Origin: Desulfocicer vacuolatum DSM 3385
GTDB taxonomy: Bacteria > Desulfobacterota > Desulfobacteria > Desulfobacterales > SURF-7
Assembly: GCA_945870015.1 (NCBI GenBank)
Contig: CAMBQS010000024.1
Span: 1-18,570, forward strand
Reading direction: 5' to 3'
Length of the DNA stretch: 18,570 nt
Within the stretch, counting starts at the first letter, position 1. Every line of letters begins with the position of its first letter. Below are positions 8,168 through 15,882 of this stretch, piece by piece. The position numbers and the translations under genes are program-made. A model generated the notes under the pieces. That model worked only from the letters and a program-made list of their open reading frames with translations. It had not been told where the DNA came from and did no database searches.

Positions 8168-9036
8168 ATCATTTCAATCAGTTTTTCATAAAGTGAATAA
8201 GGAACAAAGGTATCGCCCCGTCCGCTTCCCATCTGAATTTTCGGATGCATTCGGCCATGAAAATCCGTACCTCCGGTTACCAATAGATTTTTGCCTTTCG
8301 CAAGTTGCAGATACTGATCGATCTGGGCTTTGGAATGGCCTGGATAATAAACTTCGATGCCCATGAGTCCCATCTCTTTCAATGTTGAGACAAGAATGGA
8401 CAAACCATCCGGATCAGCCGTCTTGATGATACCAGGATGGGCCAGCACCGGTATGCCTCCGGCACTTCGGATCAGTTGAATCGCATGTTCACACTCAATT
8501 CGATATTTTTCAACATACGCGGGTCGGTTTTTTCCAAGGTATGTTTCAAATGCATCATCCATATTTTGAACCACCCCTTTGGCAATCAATACCTGGGCAA
8601 TATGCGGCCTTCCAATCTGGCCTGGGCCTACTGTTTTTCTGATTTCTTCAGGGGTAATCCGGATTCCCATGTCTGCAAGCCGTTTGAGTATTTCCGGATT
8701 TCTGTTTTTTCTGGCAGTCCGGAGACGGCTGAGCGCGGCTTTTAGTTCCAAATGGCTGGTTTGAATGCCATACCCCAGGATATGGAGACTCCCGGTTGAT
8801 GGAAGTGAAAACGGAGGGTTTGAACTGATCTCAACACCGGTAATAAATTCAATGGGCAAGGTTTTTTTATATAAAACAGCTTGTTCCGTACCTTCGATTG
8901 TATCATGGTCGGTTATTGAAATCGCTCTGATACCGAGCTGCTCAGCCAGCAATAGAATTTCATGTGGTGTCAGTGTGCCGTCAGATGCCGTGGAGTGGAT
9001 ATGAAGATCAATTCGTTGCGTCTCATCATAATCCAA
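8164..9036 (-). CDS. PHP-domain phosphoesterase, RNase AM (YciV)-like
   Basis: Metal-dependent phosphoesterase of the PHP family, 290 residues, close in length to E. coli YciV (RNase AM). Metal ligands are all visible: HIH (12-14) and Asp19, DHD (43-45), Glu69 in GVEIS, His85 in HILGYG, His145 in the RPHIA segment, AHP (199-201) and DFH (258-260). An insertion domain lies between about 95 and 185. YciV-type enzymes hydrolyse 3',5'-bisphosphonucleotides and trim 5' ends of RNA; whether this copy does both is inferred. The start appears to be TTG, because the first metal motif lies only 11 residues in and the next in-frame Met is at residue 123. It overlaps dksA by 11 bases and rnc by 4. Confidence 0.9.
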   Translation of the reverse strand: MDYDETQRIDLHIHSTASDGTLTPHEILLLAEQLGIRAISITDHDTIEGTEQAVLYKKTLPIEFITGVEISSNPPFSLPSTGSLHILGYGIQTSHLELKAALSRLRTARKNRNPEILKRLADMGIRITPEEIRKTVGPGQIGRPHIAQVLIAKGVVQNMDDAFETYLGKNRPAYVEKYRIECEHAIQLIRSAGGIPVLAHPGIIKTADPDGLSILVSTLKEMGLMGIEVYYPGHSKAQIDQYLQLAKGKNLLVTGGTDFHGRMHPKIQMGSGRGDTFVPYSLYEKLIEMI

Positions 9037-9388
9037 GGGCTTTTTCTAATGCCTCCTCTTTGCTTTTACAATCAATACATTGAGTGGTAACAGGGCGTGC
9101 TTTTAGCCGTTCGATGGAAATTTCTTCTTCGCATTGTTCGCAGATGCCAAAAGTTCCGGTTTCAATACGTTCCAGCGCACTTTTTATTTTTTTAATGAGT
9201 TTATGCTCTCTGTCCCGAATCCGGAGCATGAAATTTCGATTGGATTCATGGGAAGCTCTATCCGTAGGATCCGGGAAGTTTTCTTTTTGATCGGTCATAC
9301 CGGATACCGTATCATCCGCCTGATGCAAAAGGTCTTCCAGCCTTTGTGTCAGAAGTTCTTTAAAAAATTCAAGATCTTTTTTTTTCAT
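9026..9388 (-). CDS. dksA: DksA-type RNA polymerase-binding transcription factor
   Basis: Regulator that enters the RNA polymerase secondary channel and, with ppGpp, lowers rRNA promoter activity and raises amino-acid biosynthesis genes. Visible are a coiled-coil hairpin whose tip carries the key acidic pair in FPDPTDRAS (the two Asp residues match E. coli Asp71 and Asp74), the RDREHKLIKKI return helix, and a four-cysteine zinc finger (CEQC and CIDC). I start it at the ATG at 9388 (120 residues) because AAAGG lies seven bases upstream; the in-frame ATG at 9415 has no such site. The form is shorter at the N-terminus than E. coli DksA. It is the first gene of the dksA-PHP-rnc-radical SAM unit. 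Confidence 0.94.
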   Translation of the reverse strand: MKKKDLEFFKELLTQRLEDLLHQADDTVSGMTDQKENFPDPTDRASHESNRNFMLRIRDREHKLIKKIKSALERIETGTFGICEQCEEEISIERLKARPVTTQCIDCKSKEEALEKALGL

Positions 9389-9437
9389 GGCAAAACCTTT
9401 ACAGTGTTGGTTCATTCTTGATAACTTGTCGAACAGG

Positions 9438-9480
9438 TATAAAAGAGTAAAAAATTATCAAGTAAAAATGTTTTTGTAAA
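9438..9480 (-). promoter_or_regulatory. putative promoter(s) for the dksA-rnc unit
   Basis: Two overlapping sigma-70-like candidates read toward dksA. One is TTTACT (9466-9461), 17 bases, TTTATA (9443-9438). The other is TTTACA (9480-9475), 17 bases, TAATTT (9457-9452). Either would give a leader of roughly 60-75 bases. The 138-base gap between hemA and dksA holds no gene and no clear terminator, so readthrough from hemA is also possible. Confidence 0.35.
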
Positions 9481-9553
9481 GAATAAAATGAGTTCCGCGC
9501 TGGATCCGGCTTTTATCATCATAGCGCAATTTTGCTGTTTTCTTCAGATGGAG

Positions 9554-10849
9554 CTATTCATCCAGTTTGAACAGCTTGCGCGTTGCATCCAGATAGATTT
9601 CTTTATCTCCATGGCATCCATTGCCTTTCAGAAAGAGGGTTGGATCATGCATAAATCTTTTAATGATGGAGTCCGTCATACGGGTTATGACTTTCAGATC
9701 TGTCTCAGGTAAGTGTTTCAAAGCGGATTGGGTTTTTTCGATTTCTGATTTTACAATCACATCAAGCTTGTTTTTCATGGATATAATTGTAGGTACCACC
9801 TCCAGATTTTTATACCATTCCATAAATTTGATGACCGCTTCATCCACAATTCTTTCGCCTTTGACCGCTTCTTTTTTTCGTTCTTCCAGATTTTCATCAA
9901 TCACACTTTTCAGGTCATCAATATCATACACATATGCATTGCTGATTCGATTGATTGCAGGATCGATATCCCGGGGAACCGCAATATCAATGAAAAAAAT
10001 GGGGCGGTTTTTTCTCAGCCTCATGCTGTCTTTCACCATTTCACTGGAGATGATAAAATCCGGTGAACCTGTCGAACTGATAATGATATCAACCAATTTC
10101 AAGCTATCTGGAATTTCTTCAAAACGGAGGGCTTTGCCCTGAAAACGATCTGCAAGCTCTACTGCCCGTCGGAAAGTCCGGTTGGCCACATATATTTCAG
10201 AAGCCCGGTTTTGAATGGTGTGCTCGACAGCCAATTCAGCCATTTCACCGGCACCAATCAGAAGAACCTTTTTCCCTTCGAGGCTGCCGAAGATTTTTTT
10301 GCCCAATTCAACGGCTGCGTAGCTGATGGACACCGCACTTCCTCCGATTCCGGTTTCCGTTCGTACTTTTTTGGCTACAAAAAAGGTACGGTGAAGCAGC
10401 CGGTTCAAGATCACGCCGGATGTTTTGTTTTCAGTTGCGATCCGGTAGGCTTCTTTGATCTGTCCCAGGATCTGAGGTTCGCCGATGATCATTGAATCCA
10501 GACTGGATGCCACCCGAAACACATGTTTGATGGCATCTTCTCCTTGAAGTATATACAGTGCCTGTTCATATTTTCCCGGCTCGATGTTTTTGGATTTTGA
10601 AATATGTGTTTTTGCAGCATGAATCGCTGCCGTGATGTCTGTTGCGGTCATCAGTATTTCAACACGATTGCAGGTGGAGAAAATGAGAAGCTCATTGACT
10701 GCCGGGTCTTTGCCAAGTAAATCAAGGGCTTCAATTGCTTCCTGGCTGGAAAAAGCAAGGCACTCCCGAAGTTCTACCGGTGCAGTCGTATGATTTACTC
10801 CCAGCAATATGATTTCATGCATTTTGTTATTATTTGGTAAATTCGCCAT
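9554..10849 (-). CDS. hemA: Glutamyl-tRNA reductase
   Basis: Reduces glutamyl-tRNA(Glu) to glutamate-1-semialdehyde, the first step of tetrapyrrole synthesis by the C5 pathway. At 431 residues it has normal length. The catalytic-domain motifs are NHTTAP (19-24) and STCNRVEI, with nucleophile Cys60. The central EPQILGQIKEAY segment (124-135), the NADPH-binding LLIGAGEMAE (196-205) and the C-terminal dimerisation helices are all present. The ATG lies inside the end of the ccsA-like gene (20-base overlap), with AGG five bases upstream; Met10 (10822) is a possible later start but has no binding site. It is last in the tetrapyrrole unit; no hemC follows. Confidence 0.97.
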   Translation of the reverse strand: MANLPNNNKMHEIILLGVNHTTAPVELRECLAFSSQEAIEALDLLGKDPAVNELLIFSTCNRVEILMTATDITAAIHAAKTHISKSKNIEPGKYEQALYILQGEDAIKHVFRVASSLDSMIIGEPQILGQIKEAYRIATENKTSGVILNRLLHRTFFVAKKVRTETGIGGSAVSISYAAVELGKKIFGSLEGKKVLLIGAGEMAELAVEHTIQNRASEIYVANRTFRRAVELADRFQGKALRFEEIPDSLKLVDIIISSTGSPDFIISSEMVKDSMRLRKNRPIFFIDIAVPRDIDPAINRISNAYVYDIDDLKSVIDENLEERKKEAVKGERIVDEAVIKFMEWYKNLEVVPTIISMKNKLDVIVKSEIEKTQSALKHLPETDLKVITRMTDSIIKRFMHDPTLFLKGNGCHGDKEIYLDATRKLFKLDE

Positions 10850-11648
10850 GATGACCTGTTAACAGAAAATTCACTCCAAAAAAAGTAAACATCAGTGCGG
10901 CAAAGCCAACGATCGACATAATGGCGGCCCTTCGTCCTCTCCATCCCATGGTCAGTCGCTGATGGAGAAGCGCTGCATACAGAAGCCATGAGATCATTGA
11001 CCAGACCTCTTTGGGATCCCAGGACCAGAATCGTCCCCAGACGGATTTGGCATAAATGGATCCGGTAACAAGACCGATGGTTAACAGGGTAAATCCGACA
11101 ACAATACAAGCATATCCAGTGGAGTCAATGAGATCCAGGGATGGGAGTCGTTTGTAAAAAAAACCGTGATTTTTCGTTTTAATGGCATGCTCCTGGGCCA
11201 GGTAAAGTATGCCGGCACCACAAGCCAGCGCAAAGGAGGCTTCCCCGATAAAAATAATGGATACATGGGTAATGAGCCAGAAATTTTTAAAAACCAGATT
11301 GGGTTCAGATGGATAACCCGGCAGAAGAAAAGAGATCATCATCACAATGGCCGATAGCGGTGCCGTAAAGGTTCCCAGTATTTTAAGGTTGAATTTATAT
11401 TTCAACAGCAGAAAAACCCCGGCAACGGCTCCGCTCATAATCGACAGGTTTTCTTTGAGATTGCCTGCCGGAAAAATGCCGGTGTTGACGTACTGCGTTC
11501 CAATACCCAGGATATGAATGATAAAACCTGTAAAAAGAAGATAATAACCAATGTGATGCAAAAAATTTTTCTGTTTGATGAAATAAATGGCATAGAATGC
11601 CGCGCTGGTTACATAGAACAGGATGACAATAAGGTTGATGCTTTCCAT
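10830..11648 (-). CDS. ccsA: CcsA/ResC-like cytochrome c assembly (haem-handling) membrane protein
   Basis: Integral inner-membrane protein of 272 residues with about eight hydrophobic helices, belonging to the cytochrome c assembly family (CcsA/ResC/HemX). The tryptophan-rich haem-handling signature is clear: Trp204, Trp208, Trp210 and Asp211-Pro-Lys-Glu214. Flanking histidines in helices (for example His46, His128 and His229) may ligate haem. CcsA proteins normally work with a CcsB/ResB partner in system II cytochrome maturation; no such gene lies in the window. The HemX-like alternative, a membrane protein that tunes HemA, is suggested by the adjacency to hemA. The gene starts six bases after the upstream stop, with a GAGGG site. 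Confidence 0.88.
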   Translation of the reverse strand: MESINLIVILFYVTSAAFYAIYFIKQKNFLHHIGYYLLFTGFIIHILGIGTQYVNTGIFPAGNLKENLSIMSGAVAGVFLLLKYKFNLKILGTFTAPLSAIVMMISFLLPGYPSEPNLVFKNFWLITHVSIIFIGEASFALACGAGILYLAQEHAIKTKNHGFFYKRLPSLDLIDSTGYACIVVGFTLLTIGLVTGSIYAKSVWGRFWSWDPKEVWSMISWLLYAALLHQRLTMGWRGRRAAIMSIVGFAALMFTFFGVNFLLTGHHGEFTK

Positions 11649-11654
11649 GAGCCC

Positions 11655-12329
11655 TCAATCAATTACTTGTTTTTCAGGGAGTAAGGTTTCAAATGAATAT
11701 CCCTTTCCAAGGGTTTTCAATAACAGGATATTGACATCCGCTATTTTATTATCCCGTATCATATCCAATATCCCGGCGTCGAGAAGCTGTTCAAATAAAT
11801 GTTTGTGTGCCTCGGGTTCATGGGCATTGGCGAGCAGCTTTTTCCGGATCGCACCCATCAGATTCAGAAGAAGGGCATATTCCTCTCCAAACTGTTTTTC
11901 GAGAGTTTTCCGCAGCTTTTTGGCAAAGGCCGGACTGTTTCCGGAAGTGGAGATCGCTATGATCAGATCACCTCTTGTGACGATTGCGGGCAAAATAAAA
12001 TTGCATGCTTCCGGAACGTCCGCAATGTTACAAAGAAGGTTCTTCTGCTCCGCATCTTCACTGATTCGGAAGTTCAGTTTTTCATCACTGGTTGCTCCGA
12101 TGACGAGAAACATGTCGTTTACATCCGATGAACAGTATTCCCGCAGTTTGATTTGAATTACCCCTTTTGCGGAAAGATCCGTCAGTTTGGAGGAAACGAC
12201 CGGGCTGACAACGGTAACTTTTGCACCGCACTTGACGAGTGTGCTGACTTTCCGCGTTCCAACCGCTCCGCCTCCCACAACCAGGCATTTTCGACCACGG
12301 ATATCCAGATTGACAGGGTAGTATTTCAT
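11655..12329 (-). CDS. Precorrin-2 dehydrogenase / sirohydrochlorin ferrochelatase (Met8/SirC/CysG-N type)
   Basis: Stand-alone protein of 224 residues matching the N-terminal half of CysG. It oxidises precorrin-2 to sirohydrochlorin with NAD+ and may insert iron to give sirohaem. The Rossmann nucleotide loop VVGGGAVGTRK lies at 17-27. The proposed catalytic Asp104 sits in CNIADVPEA, aligned with CysG Asp104. The STSGNSPAFAKKLR segment (127-140) is also typical. No methyltransferase domain is fused, so a separate uroporphyrinogen-III methyltransferase must be elsewhere. It lies between the MBL-fold gene and the ccsA-like gene on the same strand. SirC-type dehydrogenases lack chelatase activity; the sequence alone does not settle this. 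Confidence 0.93.
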   Translation of the reverse strand: MKYYPVNLDIRGRKCLVVGGGAVGTRKVSTLVKCGAKVTVVSPVVSSKLTDLSAKGVIQIKLREYCSSDVNDMFLVIGATSDEKLNFRISEDAEQKNLLCNIADVPEACNFILPAIVTRGDLIIAISTSGNSPAFAKKLRKTLEKQFGEEYALLLNLMGAIRKKLLANAHEPEAHKHLFEQLLDAGILDMIRDNKIADVNILLLKTLGKGYSFETLLPEKQVID

Positions 12330-12369
12330 TTGATCTTTATTTTTTCCGGCTGGTTAATGAATTACCTGT

Positions 12370-13152
12370 TCATAAAATCTCAATTTTCATCAAATCCTCT
12401 GCAAGCAAGAGATCGCCACTATAGGTTTTGTGGCACTCTTTTGCAATATCAACTTTTTCACATTCCGGATAAAAATGAGTCAGCAGTAGTTTTTTCGTCC
12501 TGGATTCCGACGCAATTTTTCCGGCAAGGGAAGGTGTGAGGTGACCGGGAATTTTCATATCATCCGGCAAAGCGGATTCACAGATGAACAGATCGGTTCC
12601 AGCAGCAATATCAGCCAGATTGGAGGTATAATCCGTATCTCCGGAATAGACAACCGTTCTTCCATCCGGGGCTGCGATTTTAAAAGCAAGGCTTTCATCG
12701 TTATGCTTTACCGGGATAGAGTGAACGGAGAAATCCGGAAATCGGATGAAATCCTTGTCTGTGTTATCCAGTTCGATAATATTCAGAGAATCATTCTCCA
12801 ATTTTATCCATTGTCCATATACATCTTCCAGTTTTTTAAAAAAACGGGAAAAACCGTGTCCGGCAAGTATGGTCAGCGGTGTTTTTCTCAGGCTGAAGTT
12901 TGCATATTTGGTGGAAAATAAAAAGGGTACCAGCTCACCGGTGTGATCCGGATGGAGGTGGCTGTAAAAGATATGTGAAATATCATAAATGGTGACACCC
13001 GCCTCCAGCAACCGCCTCATGGTTCCCGGTCCAGAATCAAACAATAACTTTTGATTACCGATTTCCATGAGAATAGAGCATGCGCTGCGCGTCAGGGACG
13101 GGACACAGGTTCCGGATCCCAGTATTGTCACAACAAATGGTATCTGACCCAT
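12370..13152 (-). CDS. Metallo-beta-lactamase-fold hydrolase, RNase Z-like family
   Basis: Predicted 260-residue metal-dependent hydrolase. The N-terminal LGSGTCVPS strand and the HLHPDH metal motif (65-70) are of the RNase Z/COG1234 type. Further likely ligands are His150, Asp172 in YSGDTDY, His204 and His226 in LTHFYPE. True tRNase Z has an exosite arm that is not obvious here, so it may be a relative acting on another phosphodiester or ester. Reading in frame continues upstream to 13299, but that part crosses a strong terminator and the end of the next gene. I therefore start at 13152, with GGAG 11 bases upstream; Met at 13176 is the alternative. It heads the tetrapyrrole unit; its role there is unknown. 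Confidence 0.87.
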   Translation of the reverse strand: MGQIPFVVTILGSGTCVPSLTRSACSILMEIGNQKLLFDSGPGTMRRLLEAGVTIYDISHIFYSHLHPDHTGELVPFLFSTKYANFSLRKTPLTILAGHGFSRFFKKLEDVYGQWIKLENDSLNIIELDNTDKDFIRFPDFSVHSIPVKHNDESLAFKIAAPDGRTVVYSGDTDYTSNLADIAAGTDLFICESALPDDMKIPGHLTPSLAGKIASESRTKKLLLTHFYPECEKVDIAKECHKTYSGDLLLAEDLMKIEIL

Positions 13153-13178
13153 TCGATCATTTTCTCCACATTGCATGT

Positions 13179-13206
13179 AAAATAAAAAGCCACGTCCAGA
13201 TGTCAG
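13179..13206 (-). promoter_or_regulatory. possible promoter for the MBL-tetrapyrrole unit, inside the terminator
   Basis: Only about 30 bases separate the terminator from the MBL-fold start. Within it, CTGACA (13206-13201, loop side) and TATTTT (13184-13179, the U-run) are 16 bases apart on the minus strand and could act as -35 and -10 boxes. Each box is imperfect, so this is tentative; readthrough is the alternative. Confidence 0.25.
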
Positions 13207-13220
13207 ACGTGGCTTTTTTT
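13184..13220. terminator. strong hairpin terminator after the FadH-like gene
   Basis: A perfect 13-base-pair inverted repeat pairs AAAAAGCCACGTC (13184-13196) with GACGTGGCTTTTT (13206-13218) around a nine-base loop. The GC-rich core is flanked by A and T runs, so it can terminate transcription in either direction. On the minus strand it begins nine bases after the stop of the FadH-like gene and ends in a T-rich run, as expected for an intrinsic terminator of that transcript. Confidence 0.93.
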
Positions 13221-13228
13221 GTGTATTG

Positions 13229-15232
13229 TCAAATGCTCTTTCCAGCAGAAAAGCCGTTGTGTATGGCGTCGATGGCTTGGGCAACGTGGTCTGCATCACC
13301 AGTTGTCCGGAAAGGGATTCCTTTTTTCTTCAATACGTTGGAAAGTGCGTTCAATGGTTTGGAGCCGGCGGCAATCACAACTGTATCGGCTGGTATTTCT
13401 TCAATTTTGTCCCCGGCCTGAACTTTTACACCGGTTTGGGTAATTTCAAGCGCTTTGGTACCGATCCGTCGGTCGATTCGACTTCGTTCCATTTCCTGGA
13501 ACATACACCATTTGGTTGATTTGCCGATATCTTTTCCGATTGCTTCCATCATTTCAATCAAGATAATATTTTTCGTGCCTCTTGTGGCCAGTTCGCACAG
13601 GGTTTCAGGATCTTCTGCATGATTGGTCAGGAGAAATTTCACATCCTCGCCGGAAAGGGTTCCTTTTTCCGCAAGGAACATGGCGGTTTCAACGCCGACC
13701 GCGCCCCCGCCGATCACAACCACATTTTTACCGGTGTAGATTTTATCCTGCAACACATCCCAGGCTTGCACCACATGGGGCAGTTTCAGACCCGATATCG
13801 GTGGAACAATAGGCTCTGCACCGGTTGCCAGTATGACCTCATCCGGCCTTTCCTTTTCCAGAAGGTTTTCATCCACTTCCGTATTCAGGACGGTTTGTAT
13901 ACTGCTCCTCATCACCTGTCTGGAAAGATCTTTTGCCAGTATCGCGAATTCATCTCTTCCAGGAGGAGCGGCTGCCAGAAACAACTGTCCGCCCAAGCGA
14001 TCTGATTTTTCATATAATGTAACCTGATGACCGCGTTCACCGGCTGCCAATGCAGCACTCATTCCTGCAGCACCGCCACCGATTACCATTACTTTTTTGG
14101 GGTTGTCGGTTTTGGATATCTGTGTTTCTTTTTCATGCCCCGCTCGCGGATTGCAGAGACATTCAACAGATTTCAATTTAAACAGATTATCAAAACATCC
14201 CTGAGCACAGGCGATGCAGTGAATCATTTCATTTTCCCGTCCGGATTTCATTTTTTCCGGCAGGTATGGATCGGCAATCAGACTTCTTCCCATCGCAACC
14301 ATGTCACACATACCATTGCCGATCATTTCGCGTGCGGTTTGGGGGTCATTGATTCGATGGCTGGCAATTACCGGAATGGTAACCTGCTCTTTGATACCAC
14401 GGCTCAAATACCCGAAAACTCCACGGGGAACGGAGGTGACAATTTGAGGTACCCGGGCTTCATGCCACCCCACATTAATGCAGAGGGCATGGACATTTCC
14501 TGACTCGGATAGTGCTTTTGCATATTTTTTCAACTCATGCCGTCCCTGGCCTCCCGGCATGAAATCATTGCCGTTCATGCGGACAATCAGCGGGAAATCG
14601 GGGCCGACTTTTTTCCGGATGGCAGCCATGATTTCAAGGCCGAACCGCATTCTGTTTTCCAGGGGGCCGCCATACTCATCTTCTCTCTGATTGGTAATCG
14701 GAGAGAGGAATTCACTGATCAGGTATCCTGTTCCGCTCAGCACCTCTACTGCGTCAAAGCCGGCTTTTTGGACCCTTTCGGCAGCCTGTGCAAACCGGTT
14801 GATAATCTCCTTGATCTCTTCCTTCTCCAGGGCTTTCGGCGTCTCCCGTGTTAAGCGGGAAGCAATTGCAGACGGGGCAACCGGCTGTTTACCGTTCAGA
14901 AAAAAAGAGTGATTGTATCGTCCGGAATGGTTTAACTGTACTGCGGACCGGGAACCATTCTGCGTAATTGCTTCTGCAAGACTGGAAAGTCCCGGGATAA
15001 AGTTATCTTGATGGGCACCGATTACCTGGGGATTTCCGGAAAGCTCATCGATTGTGGCATATCCAACGGTAATCATGCCGGCTCCGCCTTTCGCTCTCTC
15101 CGCATAGAAATCGACCAGTTGATCTGTAATGAGGTAATTGTCGGCCATACCAAGATGCATGGCAGGCATGTAAATTCGGTTTTTGATTTTAAGTTGATTG
15201 ATTCGAATCGGAACGAAAATCGGGTCTTTCAT
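13229..15232 (-). CDS. FadH-like 2,4-dienoyl-CoA reductase / NADH:flavin oxidoreductase
   Basis: Multi-domain iron-sulfur flavoprotein of 667 residues. Order: an old-yellow-enzyme TIM barrel binding FMN (1 to about 335); a 4Fe-4S site with Cys339, Cys342, Cys346 and Cys358; an FAD domain (GGGAAG at 385-390); and an NAD(P)H domain (GGGAVG at 508-513). Residues matching the E. coli FadH catalytic pair are present: Tyr170 in GTGYLISEF and His257 in GWHEAR. It likely reduces an activated carbon-carbon double bond, such as a dienoyl-CoA or enoate. About 30 residues after the second dinucleotide motif (about 524-556) look like an insertion seen in clostridial-type relatives. A strong AAGGGGG site sits five bases before the ATG. 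No beta-oxidation gene is adjacent, so the substrate is uncertain. Confidence 0.92.
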   Translation of the reverse strand: MKDPIFVPIRINQLKIKNRIYMPAMHLGMADNYLITDQLVDFYAERAKGGAGMITVGYATIDELSGNPQVIGAHQDNFIPGLSSLAEAITQNGSRSAVQLNHSGRYNHSFFLNGKQPVAPSAIASRLTRETPKALEKEEIKEIINRFAQAAERVQKAGFDAVEVLSGTGYLISEFLSPITNQREDEYGGPLENRMRFGLEIMAAIRKKVGPDFPLIVRMNGNDFMPGGQGRHELKKYAKALSESGNVHALCINVGWHEARVPQIVTSVPRGVFGYLSRGIKEQVTIPVIASHRINDPQTAREMIGNGMCDMVAMGRSLIADPYLPEKMKSGRENEMIHCIACAQGCFDNLFKLKSVECLCNPRAGHEKETQISKTDNPKKVMVIGGGAAGMSAALAAGERGHQVTLYEKSDRLGGQLFLAAAPPGRDEFAILAKDLSRQVMRSSIQTVLNTEVDENLLEKERPDEVILATGAEPIVPPISGLKLPHVVQAWDVLQDKIYTGKNVVVIGGGAVGVETAMFLAEKGTLSGEDVKFLLTNHAEDPETLCELATRGTKNIILIEMMEAIGKDIGKSTKWCMFQEMERSRIDRRIGTKALEITQTGVKVQAGDKIEEIPADTVVIAAGSKPLNALSNVLKKKGIPFRTTGDADHVAQAIDAIHNGFSAGKSI

Positions 15233-15251
15233 GGTTCCCCCTTTTGGTAAA

Positions 15252-15305
15252 AAATGATCATTTGTGAACTAAATAGTTTCAGATACAATAACATATTTCA
15301 ATATG
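15252..15305. promoter_or_regulatory. two palindromes upstream of the FadH-like gene
   Basis: The 96-base gap before the FadH-like gene contains a perfect 12-base palindrome AAATGATCATTT (15252-15263) and an inverted repeat CATATT-TC-AATATG (15292-15305). They are placed where a regulator of the reductase gene could bind. AT-rich palindromes also arise by chance, and no convincing promoter was found between them. Confidence 0.3.
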
Positions 15306-15328
15306 GAATTGGTTTTCAGGTTAAATTC

Positions 15329-15793
15329 TTAGTGGAGAATCACATGGAATCGGTATTTGTTGCTCAGATTGTTGTATTTATCCTCTGCCTGTACTTCGAA
15401 CAACCAGTCACCTGGATCACCTTCAAAAGTGATCGGATCTTTTAAATAAAAACTGGTTCGTTTTTTATCATGAGCATCAACTTCAAGGGGGCCATACTCG
15501 ATAGTGTGGATTTCGGATTCTCTGGGAAAATACCCCCGGATAAAAAGTTTTTTGATATCCGGATTCTGATCGTTTACGGTAATCCGGAAAGTACCTTTTT
15601 CTCCAAGATTGAGAGATGTGCTTGCTACATAACTGTTTTCGATGATTCGACAGGATTGAACGCTTGTGATGAATGGCGGTTTAACATTCTTTTTGACGAT
15701 TTTTTCTGTATTGGGTTTTGTATGAGTGCATCCAGAGTAGATTGAAATTGTAATAATACATGTCATATATAGAAAGAGGTTCCTGAATCTCAT
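15329..15793 (-). CDS. Small predicted lipoprotein, function unknown
   Basis: I do not recognise the family. The 154-residue protein starts with a basic residue pair, a hydrophobic stretch (about 5-19) and a lipobox-like IYSGC (18-22), so Cys22 would be lipidated after signal peptidase II cleavage. The Tyr at position -3 is unusual. Residue 23 is Thr, not Asp, consistent with outer-membrane sorting. A Lys/Asn-rich linker follows, then a beta-rich region (about 40-150) with an Ig-like look. I start at the ATG at 15793 because AAAGG lies eight bases upstream and the best promoter lies inside the longer in-frame extension, which reaches 15961. The FadH-like gene lies 96 bases downstream on the same strand. 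Confidence 0.7.
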   Translation of the reverse strand: MRFRNLFLYMTCIITISIYSGCTHTKPNTEKIVKKNVKPPFITSVQSCRIIENSYVASTSLNLGEKGTFRITVNDQNPDIKKLFIRGYFPRESEIHTIEYGPLEVDAHDKKRTSFYLKDPITFEGDPGDWLFEVQAEDKYNNLSNKYRFHVILH

Positions 15794-15853
15794 ATTGTCA
15801 GCCTTTAGCAGAAAATCATTTCTTAACAAAATTATTACTTTATCGTAATCGCA

Positions 15854-15882
15854 AAATAACACCTGTTTTTTTTTTTTGTCAA
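15854..15882 (-). promoter_or_regulatory. strong promoter with a poly-A spacer for the lipoprotein gene
   Basis: On the minus strand a perfect TTGACA (15882-15877) is followed by a 17-base spacer and TTATTT (15859-15854). The first 11 bases of the spacer are all A, making a run of 12 with the last base of the -35 box. Transcription would start near 15847, giving a leader of about 55 bases. The site excludes the upstream extension of the reading frame as coding. Confidence 0.6.

Noticed and set aside
9389..9415. Nine extra N-terminal codons for DksA
   Set aside because: No ribosome binding site for the upstream ATG, while the ATG at 9388 has AAAGG at proper spacing.
13153..13299. N-terminal extension of the MBL-fold reading frame
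   Set aside because: It runs through a perfect intrinsic terminator and into the coding end of the FadH-like gene; the family motif LGSGTCVPS starts shortly after the chosen Met.
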